DNA of 64,000 nt, from the NCBI RefSeq assembly GCF_041320605.1, contig NZ_CP166679.1, positions 806,001 to 870,000 on the forward strand, given 5' to 3'. Below the pieces are notes generated by a model. That model was given only the letters and a program-made list of their open reading frames with translations, did not search any database and was not told the DNA's origin. Source of the stretch: Arenibacter antarcticus (lineage in GTDB: Bacteria > Bacteroidota > Bacteroidia > Flavobacteriales > Flavobacteriaceae). Made by a program: the position numbers and the translations under genes. Below are positions 19,150 through 27,817 of the stretch, one piece after another (positions within the stretch are counted from its first letter, which is position 1; each line of letters begins with the position of its first letter).

Positions 19150-20208
19150 ATGAAACAAAACGAAAGAATAATAATCATTGGTGCGGGACTTAGCGGTCTT
19201 ACCTTAGCATATTTATTATCAAAAAAGAATGTGTTTGCAACAGTTTTGGAAGCCTCGAATAGGCCAGGTGGTAGAATACAAACCATAAAAGGAGAAAATG
19301 AAACACCTCTAGAATTAGGTGCTACTTGGTTCTCTGTTATGCATCCCAACTTAATTTCATTATTGGATGAATTAGAATTAAAAAAATTCCCTCAATATTC
19401 TAAAGGAAAATCTTTATTTCAAACCAAATCATTTGAACCAGCTCAGGAATTTTATATACCCGAAGCCGAAACGCCATCTTATAGAATTGCAGGCGGAACA
19501 GAGAGTTTAATAAACACTTTGAATGAAAAAATAGATGCTGAACAAATTAAACTAAAAACAAAAGTTGTTTCCATTGAAGAAACTGAAAATGAATTAATAG
19601 TTCAATCCAATAAAGGAGAAAAATTTATAGCAGATAAAGTAATCTTATGCTTACCTGCTCAGTTGGTGGGTTCGCAAATTAAATTTATCCCTGAATTGCC
19701 TAACAATATTTCAGCTGTTTTACCAACGGTCCAAACTTGGATGGCGGGAGCCCTTAAATTTGTTTTAGAATATTCCGAACCGTTTTGGAGAAAAAATGGA
19801 TATTCCGGAATGTTGTACAGTCATGTAGGAATTGTTTCTGAAATGTACGACCATACCAATTTTGAAGAAGATAAATTTGGTTTCACAGGCTTCTTGAATG
19901 GTAGTTCATCAACCTATACTAAAGAACTCAGAAAGGAACTTGTATTAAGGCAATTAGAAGAACTTTTGGGAAAAGATGCTTCAACTCCTTTAACTTACTA
20001 TGAAAAAATATGGACAGACGAATTTATTCTAAATGGTAATCGAATAATCAATATACCACATCAAAATAATGGACATCCGTTATTTCAGAAAACCTATATG
20101 GGTGGTAATTTATTTTTTTCAGGGACAGAATCCATTGATGAATTCTCTGGCTATATGGAAGGAGCAATACTTTCAGCGAAAAATACTTTAAAAAAAATAT
20201 TAAAATAA
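19150..20208 (+). CDS. FAD-dependent amine oxidase family protein
   Basis: A 352-residue flavoprotein. The N-terminus has the dinucleotide-binding motif IIIIGAGLSGLTLAYLLS followed by EASNRPGGRIQT, the usual flavin monoamine oxidase pattern. The C-terminal FSGTESIDEFSGYMEGAILSA is the second FAD-contacting block. It would oxidise an amine or related substrate with FAD in the cytoplasm; the substrate is unknown. I chose ATG 19150 over a TTG 18 bp upstream because the Rossmann strand begins shortly after it. The gene is AT-rich, sits between two insertion sequences and ends 9 nt before one arm of a split palindrome, fitting a mobile cassette-like gene. Confidence 0.88.
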   Translation: MKQNERIIIIGAGLSGLTLAYLLSKKNVFATVLEASNRPGGRIQTIKGENETPLELGATWFSVMHPNLISLLDELELKKFPQYSKGKSLFQTKSFEPAQEFYIPEAETPSYRIAGGTESLINTLNEKIDAEQIKLKTKVVSIEETENELIVQSNKGEKFIADKVILCLPAQLVGSQIKFIPELPNNISAVLPTVQTWMAGALKFVLEYSEPFWRKNGYSGMLYSHVGIVSEMYDHTNFEEDKFGFTGFLNGSSSTYTKELRKELVLRQLEELLGKDASTPLTYYEKIWTDEFILNGNRIINIPHQNNGHPLFQKTYMGGNLFFSGTESIDEFSGYMEGAILSAKNTLKKILK

Positions 20209-20560
20209 AAAATCCAGCAGGTAACAATGTATCCTATGAAAAGCACTAGTCCAGTTCTCTAAAGTTAATATTTTATCCTTTAACTATCTCATAATATTAG
20301 TTTTAAACGTATTGAATTATGAATGAGGCTGTGCATCATTTAAAATTCAATACCATATAACTTGCTCGGCATCCTATATGTGATCCACGTCTTAGCAGAA
20401 GTGGTCACCAGCATCTGTATGATTATAAGTTATAATAAGCCTGGTCACTTGCTAACCGATGTGATACATGGGTAATGTCCACCTACATTGTTTTGTGATC
20501 CAAGCAAATCTACTATTCTTGGTGAGCTTAGTTATTGTATTACCGTTCATCCTCTTAATT
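20209..20560 (-). other. Structured non-coding region next to IS110 transposase
   Basis: This 352-bp stretch downstream of the IS110 transposase has no gene but strong dyads: GTATTGAATT/AATTCAATAC (20309-20318 with 20344-20353) and GTGATCCAC paired with GTGGTCAC near 20380-20410. IS110/IS1111 elements carry a guide (bridge or seek) RNA in a non-coding flank, so part of this region or of 21617-21786 may encode one. This is suggestive only. Confidence 0.35.
20217..20225 (+). repeat. Left arm of split palindrome (attC-like)
   Basis: GCAGGTAAC, 9 nt after the amine oxidase stop codon. Its exact reverse complement GTTACCTGC is at 21787-21795, on the other side of the IS110 element, 42 bp before the WD40 gene. 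Arms ending in AAC / starting with GTT are the layout of integron attC outer sites. Confidence 0.4.
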
Positions 20561-21786
20561 TTATTCCAATACCCCTATCACATAAGGGGTCTCCGTCTTT
20601 ATTACAGCTAATGTTCTACTTAATAGTTTCCTAGCTACCTTTACAATGACACTCTTCACATTTTTTCCATGATGCTTGCGGTAATAGCCCTGCATCACGG
20701 GATCTGTTCGAATAGCCTGCCAAGAAGCTTCTATGAAATAACTTCGTATTAAGCGGTGAGCACGCATACTCACACCGGTATGGCGGACGGTATCACCACT
20801 TTGGTAAATGCCCGGCGCCAGACCTACATATCCGGCCAAATGTTTAATATTCTTAAAACGGCGTAAGTCTCCCAATTCACTCAAAATACCACTGGCAACT
20901 ATTGGACCTATCCCAGGAATACTTCGTAAAAGCATATAATCTTTCTTGAAATGTATTTTAGTATATCGACGCAATAATGTAGAAACATCACGAAACTCCT
21001 GATCAATAAACCGAAAGCTGCGCATACGGCTTCGCAAAACTTCATTGCCAGTATCATACTCAAAATCCAGACTATCAACCCAAACCCTAAACTTATGGCT
21101 CCAATGGTCGTTATCAAGATCCTGTGGTATGCTAATACCATAATACAACAACTGCATTTTGATATAGCTCTTGATCTGACGCATATCCTTTACCAAATCA
21201 TTCCTACGACGAAACAAACTACGTAATTGCTCTCTACATTTATCTGGAACACATATACTACTCAGTCTGTCATCTTTTAATTCACGCGCTATAAGCTGCG
21301 CGTCTATTCGGTCTGTCTTAGTGTGACGCTCCTTGCCCTTTCTGAAAATATCGGCTGGATTGACTACCAATGAGCGCCAACCGTAACTTACAAAGCAACG
21401 ATGTGCGTGGTACCCGCAGCAGCCTGCCTCATAGGCGGTAGACACTTCATAAGCTGGATAATGTTTGGTTACATATTCCAAAAGCAATTCCGCATGAGGC
21501 TGCATGCTAAAAGTCTTGCCGGATGAAAGATCAGTCGCACAATGTACTTTCCAACTACGCTTGTGTATGTCGATACCAATGAATAACTTAGGTGTAGCAG
21601 TAATTTGAGTGTTCATATCTTTAATTTTTAGTTCATCTTAAAGATACTCGACTTACTGCTTTTACATAGATGCTAACCGCAATTACAGCGGATTTGACTA
21701 CGTACGAATCCACTCGGAATTACTAAAGCTAGTGCTAAATCTAAAATTAACGCATATTAATCCGTAACTGACAGTTATACGAGACC
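20226..21786 (-). mobile_element. IS110-family element inserted between the arms of a palindrome
   Basis: The transposase gene at 20561-21616 and its non-coding flanks lie between the 9-bp inverted arms GCAGGTAAC (20217-20225) and GTTACCTGC (21787-21795). IS110-type elements often target palindromes or attC sites and make no terminal inverted repeats. Exact ends were not determined; the boundaries given are the inner edges of the arms. Confidence 0.55.
20561..21616 (-). CDS. IS110-family transposase
   Basis: A 351-residue recombinase. The N-terminal RuvC-like DEDD domain shows GIDIHKRSWKVH (first Asp), STAYEAGCCGYH (Glu) and HTKTDRIDAQLIAREL (two Asp). The C-terminal Transposase_20 domain shows LLRSIPGIGPIVASGILSELGDLRRFKN and LAGYVGLAPGIYQSGD, with the candidate catalytic Ser. 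Length and order are typical and the frame is intact, so the element could still be active. It runs opposite to its neighbours. Members of this family integrate at sequence-specific sites guided by an element-encoded RNA. Confidence 0.95.
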   Translation of the reverse strand: MNTQITATPKLFIGIDIHKRSWKVHCATDLSSGKTFSMQPHAELLLEYVTKHYPAYEVSTAYEAGCCGYHAHRCFVSYGWRSLVVNPADIFRKGKERHTKTDRIDAQLIARELKDDRLSSICVPDKCREQLRSLFRRRNDLVKDMRQIKSYIKMQLLYYGISIPQDLDNDHWSHKFRVWVDSLDFEYDTGNEVLRSRMRSFRFIDQEFRDVSTLLRRYTKIHFKKDYMLLRSIPGIGPIVASGILSELGDLRRFKNIKHLAGYVGLAPGIYQSGDTVRHTGVSMRAHRLIRSYFIEASWQAIRTDPVMQGYYRKHHGKNVKSVIVKVARKLLSRTLAVIKTETPYVIGVLE

Positions 21787-21795
21787 GTTACCTGC
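21787..21795 (+). repeat. Right arm of split palindrome (attC-like)
   Basis: GTTACCTGC, exact reverse complement of 20217-20225. The two arms would form one hairpin if the IS110 element were removed. Confidence 0.4.
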
Positions 21796-21836
21796 AATAA
21801 GAGCAAGGACACCGATATAAAAAATCTTCTACATAA

Positions 21837-22760
21837 ATGAGAATTGAGGTAAAGAAAATAGCGACACTCACAGGTCATAGCGACTCAGTATATGCTTTAG
21901 ATAAAGGAATAGAAGAACATCTTATTTTCTCTGGTAGTGGCGATAAGATAATCGCTCAATGGAATTTAAAAACATTTCAAGACGAAAAATTTGTAGCTAG
22001 TTATCCTACCGTTTTATATTCTATTTGTCACATACCCGAAAAACAAATATTACTGGCAGGAACTTCAGATGGCAATGTTCATATATTAGATTTAGAAAAG
22101 AAAGAAAAAATAAAAATTCTAAAAAATCATACTTCTCAGATTTTTAATATTAGGTATTCTATTAAAACCAATTGCATTTATACAGCTGGTGGAGACGGTA
22201 ACTTTGCAATTTACTCACTTGACACCTTTGCCTTAATCAAGATTGAAAAACTTTGTAATGAAAAAGTACGAGATATTGATTTTAATTATAAGACTTCTGA
22301 AATAGCTGTTGCTTCAGGAGATTGCAACATTCGTATTTTTGACCTAAAAACATTACTAAAAAAAAAGGTCTTTGTTGGACATCGGCTTTCGTCAAATGTT
22401 GTGCGTTTCAGTCCTGATGGAAAATTCCTTTTAACGGGGGGTAGAGATGGTCATTTGAACATCTGGCAAGTTGGACATTATGAGAAAATAAAATCAATTC
22501 CTGCTCATGATTGGGCGATTTACGATATTGCATACAGCCCAAATTCTAACTTATTTGCTACGGCTAGTCGTGACAAAACATTAAAAATTTGGGATTCGAA
22601 AACATTTCAACTATTAAAAGTGATTAACAAAGAAAAATATGATGGACACCTATTTTCTGTAAATAAATTAATTTGGAGCACCTACAATAATTATTTGATT
22701 TCTGCAGGGGACGATAGAACTATTATAATATGGGAGATAAATTTAAATATGATCTCATGA
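21837..22760 (+). CDS. WD40 repeat protein
   Basis: A 307-residue protein made almost entirely of about seven WD40 blades, for example TLTGHSDSVYALDKG with SGSGDKIIAQWNL, FVGHRLSSNVVRFSPDGKF with TGGRDGHLNIWQV, and FATASRDKTLKIWDS. No signal peptide or membrane segment is seen. It should fold as a cytoplasmic seven-bladed propeller for protein-protein contact; the partner is unknown. It stands alone between attC-like palindromes, is AT-rich and differs in style from the surrounding core genes, consistent with horizontal arrival. Confidence 0.9.
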   Translation: MRIEVKKIATLTGHSDSVYALDKGIEEHLIFSGSGDKIIAQWNLKTFQDEKFVASYPTVLYSICHIPEKQILLAGTSDGNVHILDLEKKEKIKILKNHTSQIFNIRYSIKTNCIYTAGGDGNFAIYSLDTFALIKIEKLCNEKVRDIDFNYKTSEIAVASGDCNIRIFDLKTLLKKKVFVGHRLSSNVVRFSPDGKFLLTGGRDGHLNIWQVGHYEKIKSIPAHDWAIYDIAYSPNSNLFATASRDKTLKIWDSKTFQLLKVINKEKYDGHLFSVNKLIWSTYNNYLISAGDDRTIIIWEINLNMIS

Positions 22761-22893
22761 ACCAAATGACAGTTGCAGAAGGTTAGATCAAATGCAAGGT
22801 AATCTCTAAGTTATAATGCATTTTCAAGGAGAACACCGACCGAATATATGTTAAACTTAAAGCAGGTAGCAATTAATTAACTTCGTAGTACGT

Positions 22894-22943
22894 CGGAAAA
22901 TCACAACTAATTTTCCGCAACTAACCATACACAAACGTTGGGC
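22894..22943 (+). repeat. Palindrome with attC-like 3' end after the WD40 gene
   Basis: A perfect stem CGGAAAAT (22894-22901) / ATTTTCCG (22910-22917) is followed by CCATACACAAACGTTGGGC. GTTGGGC (22937-22943) fits the attC core GTTRRRY. The same CCATA-(N)-CA-AAACGTT wording recurs after the fic gene at 24095-24114. A matching left outer arm was not found here. Confidence 0.4.
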
Positions 22944-22990
22944 CCAATTAAAAAAATTCGTTATAATTCAACAATTAAGTTATTTGATCG

Positions 22991-22998
22991 TATCTTTG
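22991..22998 (+). promoter_or_regulatory. Minus-7 element of the fic gene
   Basis: TATCTTTG matches TAnnTTTG exactly, 25 bp before the chosen ATG. The expected upstream TTTG is not clear, so this is a partial promoter match. Confidence 0.4.
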
Positions 22999-23023
22999 AT
23001 AGCATCAAATGATAGTATCAGGA

Positions 23024-23977
23024 ATGAAGCCTCCATATAAAATAACACCAGAAATATTAAGGTTAATCACTTCCATTTCGGAAAAAATTGGAGAGGTTAA
23101 TGCCAACTTTTTAAATAGACCTTCCCCAAAATTAAGAAAACAAAATCGTATTAAAACAATTCATTCCTCTTTGAAAATCGAGGGAAATCATTTAACCGAA
23201 GAACAAATCACAGCACTTTTGGAGAACAAAAGAGTAATCGGTCCCAAAAAGGATGTTGTTGAAGTGCTTAACGCCATTGAGATTTATGAGAACTTAGGAA
23301 AATACGATCCAAACAACGAACAATCATTTCTAAAAGCTCATTTAAGGTTAATGGAAGGGTTAATTGAAAACCCTGGAAGGTATAGGAAACAAGGGGTTGG
23401 AATTGTAAAAGGTCCAAAAGTAGAACATATGGCGCCACCTTTTGATAATGTTCCGTTTTTAATGAAAGATCTAATTGAATACCTAAAAAAAGGAGATGAA
23501 ATAGAACTAATAAAAAGTTGTGTTTTTCATTACGAAATGGTGTTTATCCATCCATTTATAGATGGGAATGGTAGAATGGGAAGGTTGTGGCAAACCTTAA
23601 TATTAATGGAGAAATATCCTCTTTTTGAGTTTTTACCTTTTGAAACGCTAATTAGTAATGATCAGGAGAAATATTATAAAGCACTATCTGAAAGTGATAA
23701 AACCGGACAGTCAACAAAGTTCATAGAATATATGCTTAACGTTATTAACACTTCTATTAGTGAACTTTTGAATTTCAATAACAGAACATTAAATGAGAAA
23801 GACAGATTAGAATATTTCGTTTCATTGAATAAAATTGCATTTAACAGAAAAGACTATATGACAATTTTTAAAAACATATCTTCAGCTACGGCAAGTCGAG
23901 ATTTAAAGAAAGGCGTTGAATTAGATTTATTTGAGAAAATTGGAGAAAAGAACAAAACAATTTATCGCCTTAAATAA
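23024..23977 (+). CDS. Fic family protein with N-terminal autoinhibitory motif and winged-helix tail
   Basis: About 317 residues. The catalytic Fic motif is HPFIDGNGRMGR, which transfers AMP or another phosphate-linked group to a target hydroxyl. Upstream, SSLKIEGNHLTEEQI contains the S-x-x-x-E-G inhibitory motif of class II Fic enzymes, whose Glu blocks the active site until released. The last ~60 residues (KIAFNRKDYMTIFKNISSATASRDLKKGV) look like a winged-helix DNA-binding domain. ATG 23024 (MKPPYK) was preferred; an ATG at 23009 would leave almost no leader after the element at 22991-22998. A role as regulator or stress toxin-like enzyme is likely; the target is unknown. The stop codon overlaps the start of an attC-like site. 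Confidence 0.9.
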   Translation: MKPPYKITPEILRLITSISEKIGEVNANFLNRPSPKLRKQNRIKTIHSSLKIEGNHLTEEQITALLENKRVIGPKKDVVEVLNAIEIYENLGKYDPNNEQSFLKAHLRLMEGLIENPGRYRKQGVGIVKGPKVEHMAPPFDNVPFLMKDLIEYLKKGDEIELIKSCVFHYEMVFIHPFIDGNGRMGRLWQTLILMEKYPLFEFLPFETLISNDQEKYYKALSESDKTGQSTKFIEYMLNVINTSISELLNFNNRTLNEKDRLEYFVSLNKIAFNRKDYMTIFKNISSATASRDLKKGVELDLFEKIGEKNKTIYRLK

Positions 23978-24114
23978 CTGGGCAAACACAGTAAATAAAA
24001 AATTGCTATTTTTAGCTTACCCAATGTGAGTTGCTTTGTTTGCTTGCATCTGATTTTCCTTCGGAAAATCCTCGCACTCAAACACGCAACTTTCCATATA
24101 CATAAACGTTATGC
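23974..24114 (+). repeat. Long imperfect hairpin resembling an attC site after the fic gene
   Basis: The outer sequences ATAAC (23974-23978, overlapping the fic stop) and GTTAT (24108-24112) are complementary. Within lies a 63-nt hairpin at 24029-24091 with matched blocks AGTTGC/GCAACT, GTTTG/CAAAC and GATTTTCC/GGAAAATC around a 3-nt loop, with bulges between. Size (~140 bp), outer GTT/AAC ends and bulged pairing resemble integron attC sites. No IntI gene is in the window, so a generic palindromic repeat remains possible. Confidence 0.4.
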
Positions 24115-24231
24115 CTAAGCCCTAAAAATATTTCGTCTTAACCCAAACAATACCAGATTTTCAGATTTAACCTCCGAAAAATTTGGGAGATTTAAAAAAC
24201 CAAAAGAGGAATAAAAATGAAAGAGATTTTT

Positions 24232-24480
24232 TTAAAATTCCAAAATTATTTTTTGGATATTTGCCTTACCTCCCACATAAAAACGTTTAAGAATAGTGCC
24301 GCCATTCAGTCCAATATCCTCACTAGACTGTTTGTCTTGAAATTCGGCTAAGCCTTGCGCCTTCAAATCTGAGTTGAGTTCGGTAAAATCAATAAAATTT
24401 ACACCAAAAGAAATTCTGCCGCCGGGCACCTCTGAATATGCATTCATCGGCTTGCTATCCAAATGCAATCGAGATTGCAA
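24232..24480 (-). pseudogene. Fragment of an uncharacterised, possibly secreted, protein
   Basis: An 82-codon frame with strongly protein-like wording (PGGRISFGVNFIDFTELNSD, GGTILKRFYVGGKANIQKI) but no signal peptide and an abrupt end. It reads like an internal piece of a longer beta-rich outer-membrane or exported protein. The family is not recognised. Sitting between the cassette-like region and DUF1206, it is most likely a decayed remnant. Confidence 0.35.
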
Positions 24481-24816
24481 ATCTCCAAACGATGAATGTC
24501 AATCCGTGTATTCTCATCTCTTCTACTTTTTTATTTCTATCTATTTATCAACCGTTTATGTTATTAGTTTGCTTTTAAAGCCCGCATTGAACCTTTCCTG
24601 TGGAGCGAATGCAATTGCAAAGTATTGCTTTGATCTTGAATACCTAGCCCTGTATCCTTGTTTCAATAAAACAAGTAGTCCTTCCCCTCCCCTTGCCTAA
24701 ACAGCTATAATTATCGTTCAGGGCTTAAAAATGTATTAATTTTACCGTCAAGCTGCAGAATGAAAAAATGATTCCTGTTTCCATTTATAAACTTCATCTT
24801 GTCAAAATAGCACATT
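24481..24816. other. Intergenic region, nothing recognised
   Basis: 336 bp upstream of the DUF1206 gene with no credible gene, RNA or repeat. It must contain that gene's promoter, but no clear TAnnTTTG element was seen. Confidence 0.3.
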
Positions 24817-25605
24817 ATGGGCATGTCGTATAACATAAAAAAGAAAATAGCCCGTTTCGGCATTGCATCCAAGGGTGTGGTTTTTATTTTAATTGGTGGC
24901 TTAACGGCCTGGAGCGCTTTTGGAAGCGGCGGCAAAAAAACAGATAGTAATGGGGCTATGACGTTTTTAATCAAGCAGCCTTTCGGTCAGGTGCTGCTCT
25001 GGGTATTGGCCATCGGCTTGGCGAGTTATGTTTTTTGGCGCTTGTATCAATCCTTTATCGATCCCGAAAATGAAGGGAATGATCTAAAAGGATTGGCAAC
25101 TCGTTTTGGCTATCTTTCGAATGGCTTATTTTACCTGTTTATACTTTATGGTGCTGTCAAGTTACTTCTGGGTGGCGGCAGTAGCGATGGCGGCAACGAG
25201 TCAATGATTCAAAAACTCCTAAATACCGGATCCGGCAGGTGGATAATAGCTGCTGTGGCACTCATCTATCTGGGACAAGCCATCTATCTCATGTTTCTTG
25301 CTTACTCCGGAAGATTTAAAGCACAGATAAAAGAGACGGGCATGGCTGATAAAACACAAAAACTCATGTTAAATTCGGGTCGTGTGGGCTATACCGCTTT
25401 GGGCTTGGTTTTCGGAATGATTGCATACCTTACCGTGCGGTCTGCCATGTCGTTCGATGCATCAAAAGCGGGTGGTATAAAAGATGCGCTTATATTTATT
25501 CAAAATGAATTTGGCGTCTTGGTATTAGCCATTATGGCATTTGGTTTGGCAACCTTTGGTGTATTTATGATTATAAAGGCCAGTGTGCGCGATATGAAAT
25601 TTTAA
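24817..25605 (+). CDS. DUF1206 membrane protein
   Basis: A 262-residue integral membrane protein with about six hydrophobic segments in three repeated pairs (GVVFILIGGLTAWSAFG, FYLFILYGAVKLLLG, GYTALGLVFGMIAYLTV). Each pair opens with an R-x-G/A-x-x-(S/A)-(R/K)-G or R-x-G-Y turn, the pattern of the DUF1206 family. Function is unknown. It lies alone in its orientation, just outside the left end of the mobilizable element, and appears to be core genome. Confidence 0.88.
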   Translation: MGMSYNIKKKIARFGIASKGVVFILIGGLTAWSAFGSGGKKTDSNGAMTFLIKQPFGQVLLWVLAIGLASYVFWRLYQSFIDPENEGNDLKGLATRFGYLSNGLFYLFILYGAVKLLLGGGSSDGGNESMIQKLLNTGSGRWIIAAVALIYLGQAIYLMFLAYSGRFKAQIKETGMADKTQKLMLNSGRVGYTALGLVFGMIAYLTVRSAMSFDASKAGGIKDALIFIQNEFGVLVLAIMAFGLATFGVFMIIKASVRDMKF

Positions 25606-25725
25606 GTTACCAACTCAGCCTGGCCTTATCCGATAATAGACACACTGCGAATCCTTTCATTGGCAATGAACACGGAAACTAAAGCCTAAGCATCTTAAAA
25701 GACAGGTGTAAAAAATGTATTTTCG

Positions 25726-25851
25726 CCCCACATGCTGCTCCACAGTTTTGCTACCCATTTACTGGAAGCAGGCACCAGTCTTTGGTATATCCAAAAGCTC
25801 CAAGACCATAGCAGAAAAACGAACTACAGAGGTATACACAAGTTGCAATAA
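25726..25851 (+). pseudogene. C-terminal relic of a tyrosine recombinase
   Basis: A 41-codon stretch ending in TAA encodes [18 protein letters not shown] followed by [15 protein letters not shown]. It closely follows the [33 protein letters not shown] block of tyrosine recombinases, but the catalytic Arg is Leu (MLLHS for MLRHS) and the nucleophile Tyr region is lost. The rest of the gene is gone. It lies ~425 bp outside attL and differs from the intact integrase at 26523, so it is a trace of another element, perhaps an earlier one at the same tRNA. Confidence 0.75.
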
Positions 25852-26275
25852 CAAACAACCAAAAGGATGAAAAATTATGGATATAAATTGGCAACTAATT
25901 TCTTTGATTAACTCTGGTTGACTTTTTAATGGGAATTACCGTTAGAAACGTCCTTATTCCATAGACTATTATGAATTTTGTCCTTCTCGGTTTAACATTA
26001 AAAAAAAGATCATTAAAAACAATTTTATTGGAAAAATCTATTTTTAATTGGTCTTATTCGGCTTGACTTTGATTTTTAGAAGAGAGATTTTAGAGTGTAA
26101 ATGGAAGAAACAGGCGGCCCAAACATTGTGGGTCAAGGCATTGGATATACTGGAGCATGCTGACCCCTCTATTTATTTAGGAGCATACGGAGAATCCCGC
26201 TTGTAAACTAGCTCAAAAATGTTCTACTTTTTTAAATAGTGCAAAACTTGCATTTGTTTTGACATTATTTTTCCA

Positions 26276-26367
26276 AAACGAAAAAAGCCGACTCCTAAAA
26301 GTCGGCTTTCCCTTTGTACAGGCGGAGAGACTCGAACTCTCACACCTCACGGCACTAGATCCTAAGT
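26276..26367. repeat. attL: 92-bp copy of tRNA-Leu 3' end and terminator
   Basis: Identical over 92 bp to 41487-41578. It holds the tRNA-Leu(TAG) 3' half from the anticodon region plus its terminator hairpin, then diverges, so this copy is a truncated, non-functional tRNA end. It marks the left end of the integrated element. Confidence 0.9.
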
Positions 26368-26471
26368 TTTCAATATTATGGCTTTAAAAACACTCAATTA
26401 ACTGCTTTTCAGTGTTTTACAAAATAACAGAAATTATTTAAAACCATATAAAGCCATTTAAAACCGTCATT

Positions 26472-26494
26472 TGTTGTACCTATGTTGTACCTAA
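26472..26494 (+). promoter_or_regulatory. Left arm-type repeats of the integrase
   Basis: Two head-to-tail copies of TGTTGTACCTA. The same 23 bp occur at 41466-41488 beside the right repeat, and AACCGTCAT lies just upstream of both sets (26462-26470 and 41437-41445). Their position next to the att core and integrase start fits arm-binding sites; they also overlap the likely integrase promoter. Confidence 0.5.
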
Positions 26495-26522
26495 GTTTCG
26501 TAACTTTATAAAAAGTTGGACA

Positions 26523-27746
26523 ATGGCAACCATTCAGGTAACGCTTCGGAATAAGAAAAATAAAGCTGGACTTTACCCTATTTGCATTCGTATTACCAAA
26601 AATAGGAAATGCACCTTTATGTACCTAGGACAATACATTGATAAACAAAATTGGGACAAACAAAACAACAGAGTCAAGAAAACCCATCCAAACTATAAAC
26701 GACTAAACAACTTTATTCTAGCTAAACTTGCAGAAATCAATAAATCGCTTTTAGATATTGAAAGTGACAACAGTCCCATCACTCAAATAGAAGAGATTAG
26801 GAGTAAGATTCAGAACAGAAATAAGAATCACTCCTTTTACGAATTTGCAGAATTCCACTTTCAAGAATTGGAACGAAATAAAAAGTATTCCAGAATCAAT
26901 GCTGAACGCCCCTTACTCAATAGAATTAAGAGATATCCAAAGGCCAAGACCTTAACGTTCGAAGCTATAACACCGCAATTCCTACGAGGTTTCATATCCT
27001 ATTTACGAAGCAGTAAAAACAGCATTGGAGAAAGAACCATCGTTAACAACCTGATTTTTATCCGGACCTTGTACAACAGAGCGACTCAACAAAACTTGAT
27101 ATCCAAGGACCTTTATCCTTTTGGTAATTCCGAAGGCAAGATCAAGATAAGAATTCCAAAATCTATAAAGATTGGCCTAACCGCCGAGGAAATCACAATT
27201 ATGGAGAACCTGGATCTTTCCGACAATCCCAGGCAACACCACGCACGAAATGTGTTTCTTTTTAGTTTTTATCTCGCTGGAATGCGAGTTGCAGATGCAC
27301 TTAAAATGACGTGGGCAAACGTGCAGGGGGAGCGAATATATTATACGATGAGCAAAAATCATAAAAACTTATCGCTTAAAATTCACAACAAGCTTCAAAA
27401 AATATTGGAAGAGTACCGCCCGAATAAAACTTCGGAAAAGGATTATATTTTTCCCGAATTAAAAAATGCCACCAACGACCCAAAAGATATCCTGAGGCTC
27501 ACCAAAATAGGAAATAAAAGACTCAATACAAACCTCGGACAAATTGCCCATAGAGCTGATATTACCAAAAAACTAACCATGCACGTTGCCCGCCATTCCT
27601 TTGGCAATATCTCTGGTGACCGAATTCCGCTACAGGTGTTACAGAAACTCTATAATCATTCCGACATTAAGACTACCATAGAATATCAGCAGAATTTCAT
27701 CAACAAAGACCTGGACGAAGCGCTGGATTTGGTAATAGGGGCTTGA
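26523..27746 (+). CDS. Tyrosine-type site-specific integrase of the element
   Basis: A 407-residue recombinase: an arm-type DNA-binding domain (ATIQVTLRNKKNKAGLYPI), a SAM-like core-binding domain (~100-205), and a catalytic domain with the first Arg in YLAGMRVADALKMTWANV, H-x-x-R in TMHVARHSFGNISGD, the later His in LYNHSDIKTT and the nucleophile Tyr in IEYQQNF. Complete for the Bacteroidota integrase class (about 400 aa). It lies ~155 bp inside attL and should catalyse integration at and excision from tRNA-Leu. A stretch near its 3' end is duplicated in decayed form at 29888-30022. Confidence 0.95.
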   Translation: MATIQVTLRNKKNKAGLYPICIRITKNRKCTFMYLGQYIDKQNWDKQNNRVKKTHPNYKRLNNFILAKLAEINKSLLDIESDNSPITQIEEIRSKIQNRNKNHSFYEFAEFHFQELERNKKYSRINAERPLLNRIKRYPKAKTLTFEAITPQFLRGFISYLRSSKNSIGERTIVNNLIFIRTLYNRATQQNLISKDLYPFGNSEGKIKIRIPKSIKIGLTAEEITIMENLDLSDNPRQHHARNVFLFSFYLAGMRVADALKMTWANVQGERIYYTMSKNHKNLSLKIHNKLQKILEEYRPNKTSEKDYIFPELKNATNDPKDILRLTKIGNKRLNTNLGQIAHRADITKKLTMHVARHSFGNISGDRIPLQVLQKLYNHSDIKTTIEYQQNFINKDLDEALDLVIGA

Positions 27747-27817
27747 TATAAGTGTTTTATACAATTGAGTTTTCTTAAATCGGTAAAGCTTGCTCAATAA
27801 TTAGAAGACACATATCC

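Noticed and set aside
26276-26367. A second tRNA-Leu gene at the left repeat
   Set aside because: Only the 3' part from the anticodon region is present; the 5' half is replaced by unrelated sequence.
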